Assembly: GCA_009840735.1 (NCBI GenBank)
Contig: VXNF01000076.1
Location: forward strand, 1 to 60,995
Length of the DNA stretch: 60,995 nucleotides
Direction: 5' to 3'
Origin: Acidimicrobiia bacterium
Lineage (GTDB): Bacteria; Actinomycetota; Acidimicrobiia; Acidimicrobiales; CATQHL01
Shown here: piece after piece, positions 18,565 through 28,000 of the stretch
How positions within the stretch are numbered: the first letter of the stretch is position 1
Layout: each line of letters begins with the position of its first letter
The notes under the pieces: model-generated
Seen by the model: the letters and a program-made list of their open reading frames with translations, nothing else
The model's database searches: none
Told to the model about the DNA's origin: nothing
Program-made: the position numbers and the translations under genes

Positions 18565-19356
18565 TCAGGCGAACAGGTCGGAGGCCTGCGGACCGGTGCG
18601 CACCTGTCCCGGACGCACGAACCATTCGGTGCCGAACGCGGCGGCGAAGTCCTCCTCCCCCAGCGCCAAGAAGAACGAGTCCGGCGGGATCTGGCTGGCG
18701 TGGGCGGCCATGGCCGCGCGCTTGCGCTCAAGGACCTCCCCGACGTCGATGGCGTGGGTGATCTCGGCGTCGGGCAGGCCGAACTCCTCGCTGTCGGTCC
18801 GCTCGGTGCGCTCGGCGTCCAGCGGCGTGCCGGCGCGCGCGGCCGCCTCGACCATCTCGCGGGCCCGGTCGCGGTTCATCGTCGCCCAGAAGACCCTCGG
18901 CACCCCGGCCAGCTCCGCAGCCCGCGTGCCGACCCGGTGGACCGCCACGTGGTCGGGATGGCCGTAGACGCCGTGGCTGTCGTAGATGGTGAGCAGCTCG
19001 GCGCCTTCGGTGGCCAGGATCCCCGCCAAGCGCCGCGCCGCCTCGAACTCGTCCGCCTGCCAGAACGACTCGGGGGCGTCGTTCGCCGCGGCTCCGGCCA
19101 TGCCGGAGTCCCGGTAGCCCAGGAACACCACCCGGTGGCACCCCAGCAGCGCCGCGGAGTCCCGGGTCTCCTGCTCGCGCCAGGCGCCAAGCTCGATGCC
19201 CTCGGGCACGACGCCGGGGACCTGCTCGCCCTCTTCGCCGCGCGTGGCCAACACCAGCACCACCCGGTGTCCAGCGGCGACCGCCTTGGCCATAGTGCCC
19301 CCGGTGGCGATCGCCTCGTCGTCGGGATGGGCGTGAAAGCAGACCAGGGTCGCCAC
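18565..19356 (-). CDS. PIG-L family deacetylase (Mca/MshB-like)
   Basis: A 263-residue zinc-dependent amide hydrolase. The metal motif HAHPDDEA is at residues 8-15 and the second histidine motif GHPDH near 138. The length and motifs fit the actinobacterial group containing mycothiol conjugate amidase and MshB. GlcNAc-type deacetylases outside mycothiol metabolism also belong to this family, and no other mycothiol gene is nearby, so the substrate is open. The GTG start at 19356 places the first strand (ATLVCFHAHP) at the very N-terminus as usual, and a TAGCCT hexamer lies seven bases upstream. Confidence 0.88.
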   Translation of the reverse strand: MATLVCFHAHPDDEAIATGGTMAKAVAAGHRVVLVLATRGEEGEQVPGVVPEGIELGAWREQETRDSAALLGCHRVVFLGYRDSGMAGAAANDAPESFWQADEFEAARRLAGILATEGAELLTIYDSHGVYGHPDHVAVHRVGTRAAELAGVPRVFWATMNRDRAREMVEAAARAGTPLDAERTERTDSEEFGLPDAEITHAIDVGEVLERKRAAMAAHASQIPPDSFFLALGEEDFAAAFGTEWFVRPGQVRTGPQASDLFA

Positions 19357-19363
19357 GGCGCTC

Positions 19364-19369
19364 AGGCTA
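19364..19369 (-). promoter_or_regulatory. Putative leaderless -10 element, PIG-L gene
   Basis: TAGCCT on the minus strand, separated by seven bases from the GTG at 19356, with no ribosome-binding site in between. Confidence 0.45.
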
Positions 19370-19429
19370 CGGAGCAGCCGCCGCGATGAGCCGGGGCCTC
19401 GAGCGGCGTCGCATCGGCGGACCGCCCGC

Positions 19430-20569
19430 TCAGGCCACGACGCCGCTTGCGCGCAGGGCCGCCACATCGCCGGCGCTCAGGCCCAACTCGGCCAGAATCG
19501 CCTCGCTGTCAGCGCCCGGCTCAGGCGGTGGTCGGCGCACCGCAGACGGGGTGCGGCTGAACCGCGGCGCGGGAGCGGGCTGGGTGACACCGTCCACTTC
19601 GATGAAGTTCTCCCGAGCCTCGTTGTGGGGGTGCCGGGGAGCCTCGGCGAAGTCCAGGACGGGCGCCGCGCACGCGTCGCTGCCCTCAAAGACGGCGCGC
19701 CACTCCTCACGGGTCTTGGTGGCGAAGGTCTCCGCCAGCTTGGCGCGGGCCTCGGGCCAGCGTGCCCGGTCGTACTGGGGGGGCAACTCGGCGGCGTTGA
19801 GTCCCAGCAGGCGCAGCAGCTCCGCGTAGAACTGCGGCTCCATGGGGCCGACGCTCATGTAGCCCCCGTCGGCGCAGCGGTAGACGCCGTAGAAGTGGGC
19901 GCCGCCGTCGAAGATGTTGGTGCCGCGCTCACCCCAGCCGCCGGCACCGTGCAGACCGTAGACCGCCGTCGCCAACAAGGCGGCGCCCTCGCACATGGCG
20001 GCGTCGATGACCTGCCCCTCGCCGGAGCGCTGAGCCTCCAGCATCGCAGCCACCATCCCCAACGCCAGCACCATGCCACCGCCCCCGAAGTCCCCGACGA
20101 GGTTCAGCGGCGGCGTCGGCGGCCCGCCGAGGGGCCCGACCGCGGCGAGAACGCCCGACAACGCGATGTAGTTGATGTCGTGGCCGGCGGTCGGCGCCAG
20201 CGGGCCGTCCTGGCCCCAGCCGGTCATGCGCCCGTAGACCAGACGGGGGTTGCGGCCGAGGCAGGCGTCGGGACCGACTCCGAGGCGCTCGGCCACTCCG
20301 GGACGGAACCCCTCAATGAGCCCGTCGGCGCCGGCCACGAGTCGCAGCACCAGCTCCTGGCCCTGCGGGTTCTTGAGATCCACGCCGACCGAGCGGCGGC
20401 CCCGACGCAGGATGGACCCGGAGAGCTGGCGATACTCCGGGCTCGCCGCCGGGCGGGCGCGGTCCACGCAGACCACATCGGCGCCCATGTCGGCCAGCAT
20501 CATGGCGGCGAACGGGCCGGGGCCGATCCCCGCCAACTCCACAATCCTGATGCCCTTCAGTGGGCCCAT
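19430..20569 (-). CDS. CaiB/BaiF CoA-transferase family III protein (alpha-methylacyl-CoA racemase-like)
   Basis: A 379-residue protein. The N-terminus GPLKGIRIVELAGIGPGPFAAMMLADMGADVV and the segments GFRPGVAERLG, YGRMTGWGQDGP and HDINYIALSGVLAA are those of alpha-methylacyl-CoA racemases, which epimerise 2-methyl-branched acyl-CoAs. The catalytic Asp is in the DAAMCEGAALL region. AGAGGAGG lies seven bases before the ATG, so this message has a leader. It would fit breakdown of branched-chain or sterol-derived acids together with the phytanoyl-CoA dioxygenase relative at 29.7 kb, although the two are not adjacent. Confidence 0.9.
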   Translation of the reverse strand: MGPLKGIRIVELAGIGPGPFAAMMLADMGADVVCVDRARPAASPEYRQLSGSILRRGRRSVGVDLKNPQGQELVLRLVAGADGLIEGFRPGVAERLGVGPDACLGRNPRLVYGRMTGWGQDGPLAPTAGHDINYIALSGVLAAVGPLGGPPTPPLNLVGDFGGGGMVLALGMVAAMLEAQRSGEGQVIDAAMCEGAALLATAVYGLHGAGGWGERGTNIFDGGAHFYGVYRCADGGYMSVGPMEPQFYAELLRLLGLNAAELPPQYDRARWPEARAKLAETFATKTREEWRAVFEGSDACAAPVLDFAEAPRHPHNEARENFIEVDGVTQPAPAPRFSRTPSAVRRPPPEPGADSEAILAELGLSAGDVAALRASGVVA

Positions 20570-20615
20570 CGGGGCCTCCTCTCGGTCCGTTGCGCTCCGG
20601 GATCGCCGACAGCCC

Positions 20616-21269
20616 TCAGAGCCGCCGCAGCAGGTCGCGCTTCTTCGCCTCGAACTCCGCCTCGGAGACGATGCCTAACTCAACCAGATCCCACAGCTTG
20701 CGGATCTGGTCGGGAATGTCCAGCGCGGACTCGACGGGCTCGTCGCCGCTCAGCGTCGCGGGCGGCGGCGCGGTGTCCGCCACGGCCTGCTGTTCGGCTT
20801 CTCGCTGCAGCCGGTACACCTCCTGGCGCACCGCCTCGGGGCGCGGGACGTAGGCCAACCGGCGCACGTGGCGGTCCACCACCGACCGCACCGCCAGGGT
20901 GCCCACGCCGACCAAGCGCTGGCTTATCGTCTGGTCCACGGCGATCTCATCCACGAGATCGAGGCCCAACTCGACGCCCCGCCAGCGCGGCACGCCCTTC
21001 CAGTGGACGATCCGGCGGTCGGTCACGAGGTAGTAGGTGTTGGCCCAGCGGACCAGGCGGATGCCCGCGCCGACCGCCGAGATGCCGGCCATCACCCCGA
21101 TCGTGACGATCGCCGGCAGCGGGAACGACTCCACCACGACGGTGACGCAGATGACCGCCGTGACCAGCGCCACAAAGGCGCTGACCTGCGCCGCCGCATA
21201 GGCCCAGTGCGGCCTTGTCTCGACCGCTACCTCCTCGTCGACGGAGAGCAGCCGGACGGGAAACGCCAC
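20616..21269 (-). CDS. Membrane protein with bacterial PH domain and C-terminal SHOCT motif
   Basis: A 217-residue protein. Two hydrophobic segments (about 25-50 and 52-72) are followed by a bPH2/YdbS-type domain with NTYYLVTDRRIVHWKG, and by a C-terminal SHOCT helix pair (QIRKLWDLVELGIVSEAEFEAKKRDLL). SHOCT is a short oligomerisation motif found at protein termini. The family is membrane associated; its function is not known. The start is a GTG with a TACGAT hexamer six bases upstream. Confidence 0.8.
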   Translation of the reverse strand: MAFPVRLLSVDEEVAVETRPHWAYAAAQVSAFVALVTAVICVTVVVESFPLPAIVTIGVMAGISAVGAGIRLVRWANTYYLVTDRRIVHWKGVPRWRGVELGLDLVDEIAVDQTISQRLVGVGTLAVRSVVDRHVRRLAYVPRPEAVRQEVYRLQREAEQQAVADTAPPPATLSGDEPVESALDIPDQIRKLWDLVELGIVSEAEFEAKKRDLLRRL

Positions 21270-21275
21270 GGCGCC

Positions 21276-21281
21276 ATCGTA
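21276..21281 (-). promoter_or_regulatory. Putative leaderless -10 element, PH/SHOCT gene
   Basis: TACGAT on the minus strand, six bases before the GTG at 21269. Confidence 0.45.
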
Positions 21282-21308
21282 CCGAGCCCGCCGGACGGGG
21301 CCGGGGGC

Positions 21309-21650
21309 TCAGTCCCAGCCGAGCTCTTCGAGACGGTCGTCGTCGATGCCGAAGTAGTGGGCCACCTCGTGGATGACAGTGATCCGCACCTGCTCGACGA
21401 CCTCGGACTCGTCCTCGCAGAGGGCGCAGATGGGCTTGCGGTAGATGAAGATGCGGTCGGGCATGACGCCGCTGTAGTGCTCGCGGTCGGTCAGTGGGAC
21501 GCCGTGATAAAAGCCCAGCAATTCCGGGTCCTCGTGCGAACGGTCCTCCACCGACACGTGCACGTTCTCGATGGCCTCGGCCAGTTCGTCGGGGATCAGG
21601 TCCAGCGCATCGGCCACGAGAGCCTCGAAGCGCCCCTGCGACACCTCCAC
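21309..21650 (-). CDS. Small zincin-like metallopeptidase family protein
   Basis: A 113-residue protein of the minimal-zincin family found across actinobacteria. The zinc-binding motif is HEVAHYFGIDDDRLEELGW close to the C-terminus, and the conserved block GFYHGVPLTDREHYSGVMPDRIF lies before it. These proteins carry the HExxH zincin site with almost no other domain, and their substrate is unknown. The start is a GTG with TAGCTT six bases upstream. Confidence 0.88.
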   Translation of the reverse strand: MEVSQGRFEALVADALDLIPDELAEAIENVHVSVEDRSHEDPELLGFYHGVPLTDREHYSGVMPDRIFIYRKPICALCEDESEVVEQVRITVIHEVAHYFGIDDDRLEELGWD

Positions 21651-21656
21651 ACCGCC

Positions 21657-21662
21657 AAGCTA
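21657..21662 (-). promoter_or_regulatory. Putative leaderless -10 element, metallopeptidase gene
   Basis: TAGCTT on the minus strand, six bases before the GTG at 21650; no ribosome-binding site between. Confidence 0.45.
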
Positions 21663-21692
21663 GACCGACGCCGCCAAGCTGGCCCTCCTCCT

Positions 21693-21953
21693 ATGACGAA
21701 CGACCCTCCGGTGGCCTCAGGAGCTAAACGAACCCCCGGCGACGTCTCGCTGGTCGGCTACAACGACTCAGAGGCCCTCGACCATCTGAACCCGCCGCTC
21801 ACGTCGCTCGTCTACCCCGGCATGGAGGTCGGCCTCGAGGCGGGCGAACTGGCGCTGAAGCTCATCGCTCAGGGGAGTTCCGGCGCGGACGCCCACCTGT
21901 GTCCGGTCGAGCTGCGCGCCCGCGCCTCAACGGCCGCTCCCCGGCGCCGCTAG
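21693..21953 (+). pseudogene. C-terminal fragment of a LacI-family regulator
   Basis: An open frame of 86 codons whose residues from about 15 onward match only the last quarter of LacI/GalR ligand-binding domains: DVSLVGYNDSEALDHLNPPLTSL corresponds to the family's VVGFDD...PPLTTV block, followed by GLEAGELALKLIAQG. The DNA-binding head and most of the sugar-binding domain are absent on both sides. It is a decayed remnant left between a metallopeptidase gene and lhgO, whose stop codon it overlaps tail to tail by 4 bp. The ATG at 21693 may be fortuitous. Confidence 0.75.
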
Positions 21954-23149
21954 GCCAGCAGGCGTCGCACCGCCAAGTCAGCGAGGTGGTCGCCGATGGC
22001 CAAAGAGGCCGTCGCCGCCGGCGACGGGGCGTTCAGGACATGCACGAATCCGGGTGACTCCTGGATGCAGAAATCGTCCAGCAGCCGGCCGTCGGCGCCG
22101 ACCGCCTGGGCTCTAACGCCAGCGCCGCCAGCCAGCAGGTCTGCGCCGCGGACTTCCGGCACCAGCGCCCGAGCCGAGCGGGCGTAGACCCGTCGGATCC
22201 GAGACCGCCAGAACTCCGCGCTGCCGGCGCGCCAGTGTCGGGCCACGAGGCGCCAGAACCCTCCGAAGCGCAGCATCTCCGCCACATCCGCCAGGTTCGG
22301 GCTGCGATCCCGGTAGTGCTCGCGGCCCAGCGCCAGCACGGCGTTGGGGCCCACCTCCACGGTGCCGTCCACCCGGCGGGTGAAGTGAACGCCCAGGAAC
22401 GGGAAGGCGGGGTCGGGGACCGGGTAGATCAGCGAGCGACACAGCGAAGCGGCCTGCTCGCTCAGGCGGTAGTACTCGCCTCGGAACGGCACGATCCGAA
22501 CCTCCGGGGAGGCCCCGGCCAGGCGGGCTACCCGGTCGCTGTGCAAGCCGGCGCAGTTGAGGACCAGGCGGGCCTGCCAGCTCCGCCCGCCAGCGTGCAG
22601 CCGGACCCCCTCGGCGGCGACCTCGACGGCCTCGAGAGGTGCGTCGGTTCCCACCTCTGCGGCCAGACCGGCGGCGATGTGGCGGGCCACCGCGGCGAAG
22701 TCCACAGCGGCCGCCTGAGGCACCGCCAGGGCGGCGACGCCGCTGGCGTGGGGCTCCAGCTCTCGCAGTTCCTCGGGGCCGACGCGGCGAAGGCCCTGCA
22801 CCCCGTTGAGGGCGCCGCGCCGCTGTAGCTCGTCGAGGCGGGGGACCTGCGCCTCGGAGGTGGCGACAACCACCTTGCCGCCGGCGCGAAACGGCAGCCC
22901 TGCCTCCTGGCAGAACTCGGTCATGGCCCGATGACCGGCCACGCACAGCCGCGCCCGCAGCGACCCCGGCGTGTAGTAGAGGCCGGTGTGCAGCACGCCG
23001 CTGTTGTGGCCGCTCTGGTGGGTGGCCACGGCCGGCTCCTTCTCGATGACCCCCAGCGCCGCCCCCGGAAGCCGGGCGGTCAGCGCCCGAGCCGTGGCCA
23101 GCCCGACGATGCCCGCTCCGACCACGACCACGTCGTAGCGATCGCTCAC
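21950..23149 (-). CDS. lhgO: L-2-hydroxyglutarate oxidase/dehydrogenase
   Basis: A 399-residue FAD enzyme that oxidises L-2-hydroxyglutarate to 2-oxoglutarate. The dinucleotide fold is VVVVGAGIVGLATARAL at the N-terminus. Family blocks HQSGHNSGVLHTGLYYTPGS, NCAGLHSDRVARLAG, VPFRGEYYRL and PFLGVHFTRRVDG are present, and HVLNAPSPAATASLAIG closes the FAD site. The GTG at 23149 is used because the FAD fold then starts at residue 6 and GGAAGG lies ten bases upstream. It is divergent from the uvrD2-like gene. Confidence 0.93.
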   Translation of the reverse strand: MSDRYDVVVVGAGIVGLATARALTARLPGAALGVIEKEPAVATHQSGHNSGVLHTGLYYTPGSLRARLCVAGHRAMTEFCQEAGLPFRAGGKVVVATSEAQVPRLDELQRRGALNGVQGLRRVGPEELRELEPHASGVAALAVPQAAAVDFAAVARHIAAGLAAEVGTDAPLEAVEVAAEGVRLHAGGRSWQARLVLNCAGLHSDRVARLAGASPEVRIVPFRGEYYRLSEQAASLCRSLIYPVPDPAFPFLGVHFTRRVDGTVEVGPNAVLALGREHYRDRSPNLADVAEMLRFGGFWRLVARHWRAGSAEFWRSRIRRVYARSARALVPEVRGADLLAGGAGVRAQAVGADGRLLDDFCIQESPGFVHVLNAPSPAATASLAIGDHLADLAVRRLLA

Positions 23150-23226
23150 GCCGTCGTCGCCTTCCGCACCGCTCGCCGGGCCATCGGGCCGGCACGGTAG
23201 CAACCGACGCCGTCGCGGCGCTTCGG

Positions 23227-23232
23227 TAACCT
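23227..23232 (+). promoter_or_regulatory. Putative leaderless -10 element, uvrD2-like gene
   Basis: TAACCT on the plus strand, eight bases before the GTG at 23241. Confidence 0.4.
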
Positions 23233-23240
23233 CCGGAATC

Positions 23241-25046
23241 GTGGGCGGCGGCGACTCACCCGGACTCGCGGATCCTTTGAGCGAGGCCGCTGCTGGCCTC
23301 GACGCCGACGTCGCCCACCTGCTTGGCGACCTCGACGAGGCGCAGCGGCTCGCGGTGACGACACCGGCGGCGCCGCTTTGTATCCGGGCCGGCCCCGGCA
23401 GCGGCAAGACCCGGGTGCTGACCCGGCGCATCGCCTACCGGATCGCCACCGGAGACTGCGAGGCTCGCTTCTCCGTCGCGGTCACCTTCACCCAGCGCGC
23501 CGCGTCCGAGCTGGGGGCGCGCCTCGCCGAGTTGGGGATCCGCGACCGGGTGGCCGTCGGCACGTTCCACGGCCTCGCCGCCCGGCAGCTGCGTCGCCAC
23601 GCCGCCGACGACGGCCGCGCCCGCCCGGACATCCTGGCCGATCCCTCCCGGCTCCTCGACAGCCTCGTGGCGGCCGGCGAGTCCACCGGGGCGGTGCGGA
23701 CCGAACTGAACTGGTGCGCCGCGCAGAGCGTGCGCCCGGCCGACTACCCGGCGACTGCTGCCGCCGCGGGCCGCCGGACGGCGCTGGCGCCCCGCCGCCT
23801 CGTCGAGCTGATGGTCGCCTACGAGCACAAGAAGCGCCGGCTGGGCCTCGTGGACTTCGGCGACCTGCTCCGGCTGGCCGCCGAACGGCTCGAGGGTGAC
23901 GCCGCCACCGCGGAGGCTTGGCGCTGGGGCCGCCGCCACTTTTTCGTGGACGAGCTGCAGGACCTCAACCCGGCCCAGCTGCGGCTGCTGCGGGCCTGGC
24001 TCGGCGATCGGTCCGACCTGTGCGCCGTGGGCGACCCGGATCAGGCCATCTTCGGCTGGAGCGGCGCCGACCGGCGCATCCTGGACGACTTCGCCGCGCT
24101 GTTCGCCGGCGCCACCGTCGTGGACCTGCGGCGCAACTACCGCTGCAGCCCCGCGATCGTCGCCCTGTCGGCTGTGCTGCGAGACGGCGGCGCGCCCAGC
24201 GGCACCGCGGTCCGAGGAGGCGAGCATGCCCCCGACCCGTTCGCCGCGTCCGCGCCGCTGATCGCGCGCTATCCCAGCGCCGCGGCGGAGGCCACCGGCG
24301 TGGCCAAGGCCGTGCGCGCCGCCCGGGCGCCCGGCGACCGCTGGTCTGCCCAGGCGGTGCTGGTGCGGACCCGCCGGCAGGTGGCCGACATGACACAGGC
24401 TCTTGAGGCCGCCGATGTGCCGGTGCGCGTCGCAGATCCCGACGCCGCCGCGGCGCCGGGCGACCCAGACGCCGTCTGCGTCTCCACCATGCACGCCGCC
24501 AAGGGACTGGAGTGGCCGGTCGTACACATCGCCGGCCTCGAGGAGGGCCTCCTGCCGGTCGCCGGCGCCGAGCGCGGCGGCTCGCTGGGCGAGGAGAAGC
24601 GCCTGTTGTACGTGGCGCTCACCCGGGCGCGCCGCCGCCTCCACCTCAGCTGGGCGCAGCGGCGGGACACGCCGGGCCAACCCGCCGAGCGGCGCCCGTG
24701 CCGCTGGCTGGCCGCCGTGGCCGAGGCGGAAGAGGCCGACGCACCGGCGACGCCGCGCTGGCAGGGGTCCCGGCCGGCCGGTCTGGCACCGCCGGACATG
24801 GGCGCGCCCGCCGAGCCGCTCGTCGCCGCGCTGGTCGCCTGGCGCGAGCGCGTGGCCAAGGCGGCGCGCGTCGCCCCAGCGGCGGTGCTCAGCGACCGCG
24901 ATCTGGCCGCCATCGCCGAGAGCCGCCCGGCCACCGTGGCCGAGTTGGGCGTCGTCGCCAGCCTCGGCACCTCGCGCCTGGACCGGCTGGGGGGGGAACT
25001 GATCGCCCTCGTGGCCGAGCACCCTGCCGCGGGCGGCGACTCCTAG
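23241..25046 (+). CDS. uvrD2: UvrD/PcrA-type DNA helicase with C-terminal HRDC domain (UvrD2-like)
   Basis: A 601-residue superfamily 1 helicase. Motif I is AGPGSGKTRVLTRRI, Ia VTFTQRAASEL, II VDELQDLNPAQ, III GDPDQAIFGWSGAD, IV RRNYRCSPAI, V VSTMHAAKGLEWPVV and VI LYVALTRARRRL. The last 75 residues (LVAALVAWRERVAKA to LIALVAEHP) form an HRDC domain. UvrD2 of mycobacteria also ends in HRDC but has a tetracysteine module before it; that module is absent here. The normal 2B insertion is also much reduced. It overlaps the convergent pyruvate carboxylase gene by 4 bp. Confidence 0.92.
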   Translation: MGGGDSPGLADPLSEAAAGLDADVAHLLGDLDEAQRLAVTTPAAPLCIRAGPGSGKTRVLTRRIAYRIATGDCEARFSVAVTFTQRAASELGARLAELGIRDRVAVGTFHGLAARQLRRHAADDGRARPDILADPSRLLDSLVAAGESTGAVRTELNWCAAQSVRPADYPATAAAAGRRTALAPRRLVELMVAYEHKKRRLGLVDFGDLLRLAAERLEGDAATAEAWRWGRRHFFVDELQDLNPAQLRLLRAWLGDRSDLCAVGDPDQAIFGWSGADRRILDDFAALFAGATVVDLRRNYRCSPAIVALSAVLRDGGAPSGTAVRGGEHAPDPFAASAPLIARYPSAAAEATGVAKAVRAARAPGDRWSAQAVLVRTRRQVADMTQALEAADVPVRVADPDAAAAPGDPDAVCVSTMHAAKGLEWPVVHIAGLEEGLLPVAGAERGGSLGEEKRLLYVALTRARRRLHLSWAQRRDTPGQPAERRPCRWLAAVAEAEEADAPATPRWQGSRPAGLAPPDMGAPAEPLVAALVAWRERVAKAARVAPAAVLSDRDLAAIAESRPATVAELGVVASLGTSRLDRLGGELIALVAEHPAAGGDS

Positions 25047-28000
25047 TCCAGCCCGGCCGCGGCCTCCGGCGCCGGGCCACCGGGCACGATCTCCGCCAGC
25101 AGGTCACCGGCCTCCACAGCCGCCGAGCCCTCGATGCAGACCCGCGCCACGGTGCCGCTCAGGGGCGCCGTCACGCGAGTCTCCATCTTCATGGCCTCAA
25201 TCGTCGCCAACGCTTGGCCTCTCGTCACCGCCTCACCGGCGGTCACGTACAGCTCGGCCACCCCCCGGAACGGCGCGCCCACATGCCCCGGCTCGGACGG
25301 GTCGGCCTGCTCGGCGCCGCTGCTGGGCAGGGCAGAGTCCCGCAACCGGGCGCTGATGGGGCGCAGTTCGCCGTTGAGGCGGAAGATGACCGAGCTGAAG
25401 CCCGACTCGTCGGCCTCGCTGATGGCCTCGATGCCGACGCTGATGCGCTGGCCCGGCCCCAACTCCACCAGCACGTCGCCTGCGCCCTCCTCGAGGCCGT
25501 ACCAGAACTCCCGGGTGCCCAGCACCGACAGGTCCCCGTGGCGGTCGCGCATCGCCGCTTGGGAGCGGGCGGGCTCGGGGAACAGCAGCGCCGACAGCGT
25601 GCCGCGGGCGTCGCCGGAGTCCAACTGCTGCTCCTGGGCAGCGGTGAGCGCCGACGGTGCCGACGCCTCGGGCCGACCTTGGAGCGCGGCGCTGCGGAAC
25701 GGCTCAGGGAAGCCGCCCGGAGGCACCCCCAGGGCGCCTTGCAGGTACGACACCACCGAGGCCGGCAGGTCCACGTCCTCGGGGCGCTCCTCGAGCTCGC
25801 TGGGGGTCGTGCCCGTGGACACCAGATGCAGCGCCAAGTCGCCCACCACCTTGGAGCTCGGTGTCACCTTCGGCGGCCGCCCCAAGATTCGGTTGCAGGC
25901 CGCATACATCTCGGCGACCTCCTCGAAACGGTCGGCGACTCCCAGCGCCGAAGCCTGAAACCGCAGATTGGAGAGCTGCCCGCCGGGGATCTCGTGGTGG
26001 TACACGGCGTTGGTGGGCGACAGCAGCCCCGCCTCGAACGGGGCGTTGAGGCGGCGCACCAGTTCCCAGTACGGCTCCAGGGCGCTGATCGCCGCCGCCG
26101 ACAGGCCGGTCTCGCGCGCCCCGCCGTCGGTGAGCGCCACGATAGCGCCCAGCGAGGGCTGGCTGGTCATGCCCGCCAGCGACGGGACGGCGCCGTCTAT
26201 GGCGTCCACGCCGGCCTCGACGGCCGCCAGGTAGGTGCCGATCTGCCCACCGGCGGTGTCGTGGGTGTGCAGGTGAACGGGCGCCTCGAAGCGCTCCCGC
26301 AGCGCCGCCACCAGCCGTGACGCCGCCGGCGCCCGCAGCAGCCCCGCCATGTCCTTGATGGCCAGCACGTGCGAGCCGGCGGCCATGAGTTTCTCCGCTA
26401 ACCCCAGGTAGTAGTCCAGCGTGTAGAGCCGCTCGCCGGGGTCGGCCAGGTCGCCGGAGTAGCAGAGCGTCCCCTCGACGAGCCCACCGGCCTCCCGAGT
26501 GGCCCGAATGGCCGGCAGCATCTGGCCCACGTCGTTCAGAGCGTCGAAGATCCGGAAGATGTCGACGCCGCCGCGGCGGGCCTCGGCCACGAACCGCTCG
26601 CACACTGTGTCGGGGTACGGCGAGTAGCCGACGGTGTTGCGGCCCCGCAGCAGCATCTGCAGGCACACGTTGGGGACCGCCGCGCTGATGCGCTCCAAGC
26701 GCTCCCACGGGTCCTCGTGCAGGAAGCGCAGAGCCACGTCGAAGGTGGCACCGCCCCAGCACTCCAGGCTCAGCAGCTGCGCCAGCCCGTGGGCGTGGCG
26801 GCGCGCACCCGCCACGAGGTCGATGGTCCGCACCCGCGTCGCCAGGATCGACTGGTGGGCGTCGCGCAGCGTCGTGTCGGTCACCAGCACCTCGCTGGCC
26901 TGGCGCATCCAGGCGGCGAAGCCGTCGGGTCCCAACTCGGCAAGGCGTTGGCGACTGCCGGCGGGCGGCTCACCCGGCGGCACCGGCGGCAGCTTCGTGG
27001 CGGGCTCGGCGACGGCGGGCACCGGGCCGTTCGGGCGGTTCAGTGAGACGTCGGCCAGATAGTTCAGCAGCCGGGTGGCCCGGTCGGCGCTGCGGGCCTG
27101 CGCCGTGAGGTGCGGGTGGGTGTCCACGAAGTCCGTGGAGACGGCGCCGGCGCAGAAGTCCGGGTCGTTGAGCACCGCCCGGATGAACGAGCGGTTGGTG
27201 AGCAGGCCCCGCACGCGCAGCTCGGCGATCGCCCGGACGGCCCGGCGGCGGGCTGTGTCGAAGTCGGGCCCCCGGCAGGTCACCTTGGCCAGCAGAGAGT
27301 CGAAGTAGGGCGTGACCTCGGCGCCCACGTAGACGGCGTCGTCGATCCGCACCCCCGCACCGCCCGGCGTGCGGTACACCCGCACCCGCCCGGTGTCGGG
27401 GCGGAAGTCGTTGCGGGGGTCCTCAGCGGTCACCCGGGTCTGGATGGCGAAGCCGTCGATTCCAACGTTCTCCTGCGCCAGCCCCAGCCCGGCGAGCGTG
27501 GCGCCGCCGGCGAGGCGCAGCTGGGCCGCCACGAGGTCCACCCCGGTGATCTCCTCGGTGATGGTGTGCTCCACCTGGATGCGGGGGTTCATCTCGATGA
27601 ACACGTAGCGGCCCGAGCGGTCCAGCAGGAACTCCACCGTGCCGGCGTTCTCATAGCCGATGGAGCGGGCGAAGGTCACGGCGTCTTCCAGCATCCCCCG
27701 GCGCACCGCCTCGTCGAGATCCCGCGCCGGCGCCGACTCGATCACCTTCTGGAAGCGGCGCTGCACCGAGCAGTCCCGCTCGAAGAGATGGCTGGCGTCG
27801 CCGGTCCTATCGCCGAGGATCTGCACCTCGATGTGGCGGACACTCGACAGCGCCTCCTCCAGGAACACGGCGTCGTCGCCGAAGGCCGACTCGGCCTCCC
27901 GCCGGGCGGCTTCGACGGCGCCGGGCAGGTCCTCGGCGTGCTCGACGCGGCGCATGCCCCGCCCGCCGCCGCCCGAGACCGCCTTCACGAACAGCGGAAA

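Noticed and set aside
20868-21953. A 361-codon plus-strand protein covering the PH/SHOCT and metallopeptidase region
   Set aside because: Only the last 70 residues resemble a real family (LacI); the rest is antisense to two good genes.
23256-25022. Long minus-strand open frame opposite the uvrD2-like gene, and similar ones opposite pckG, glcB, kynU and the ABC fusion
   Set aside because: They are His/Gly/Arg-rich mirror frames without any recognisable domain; the opposing genes have complete motif sets.
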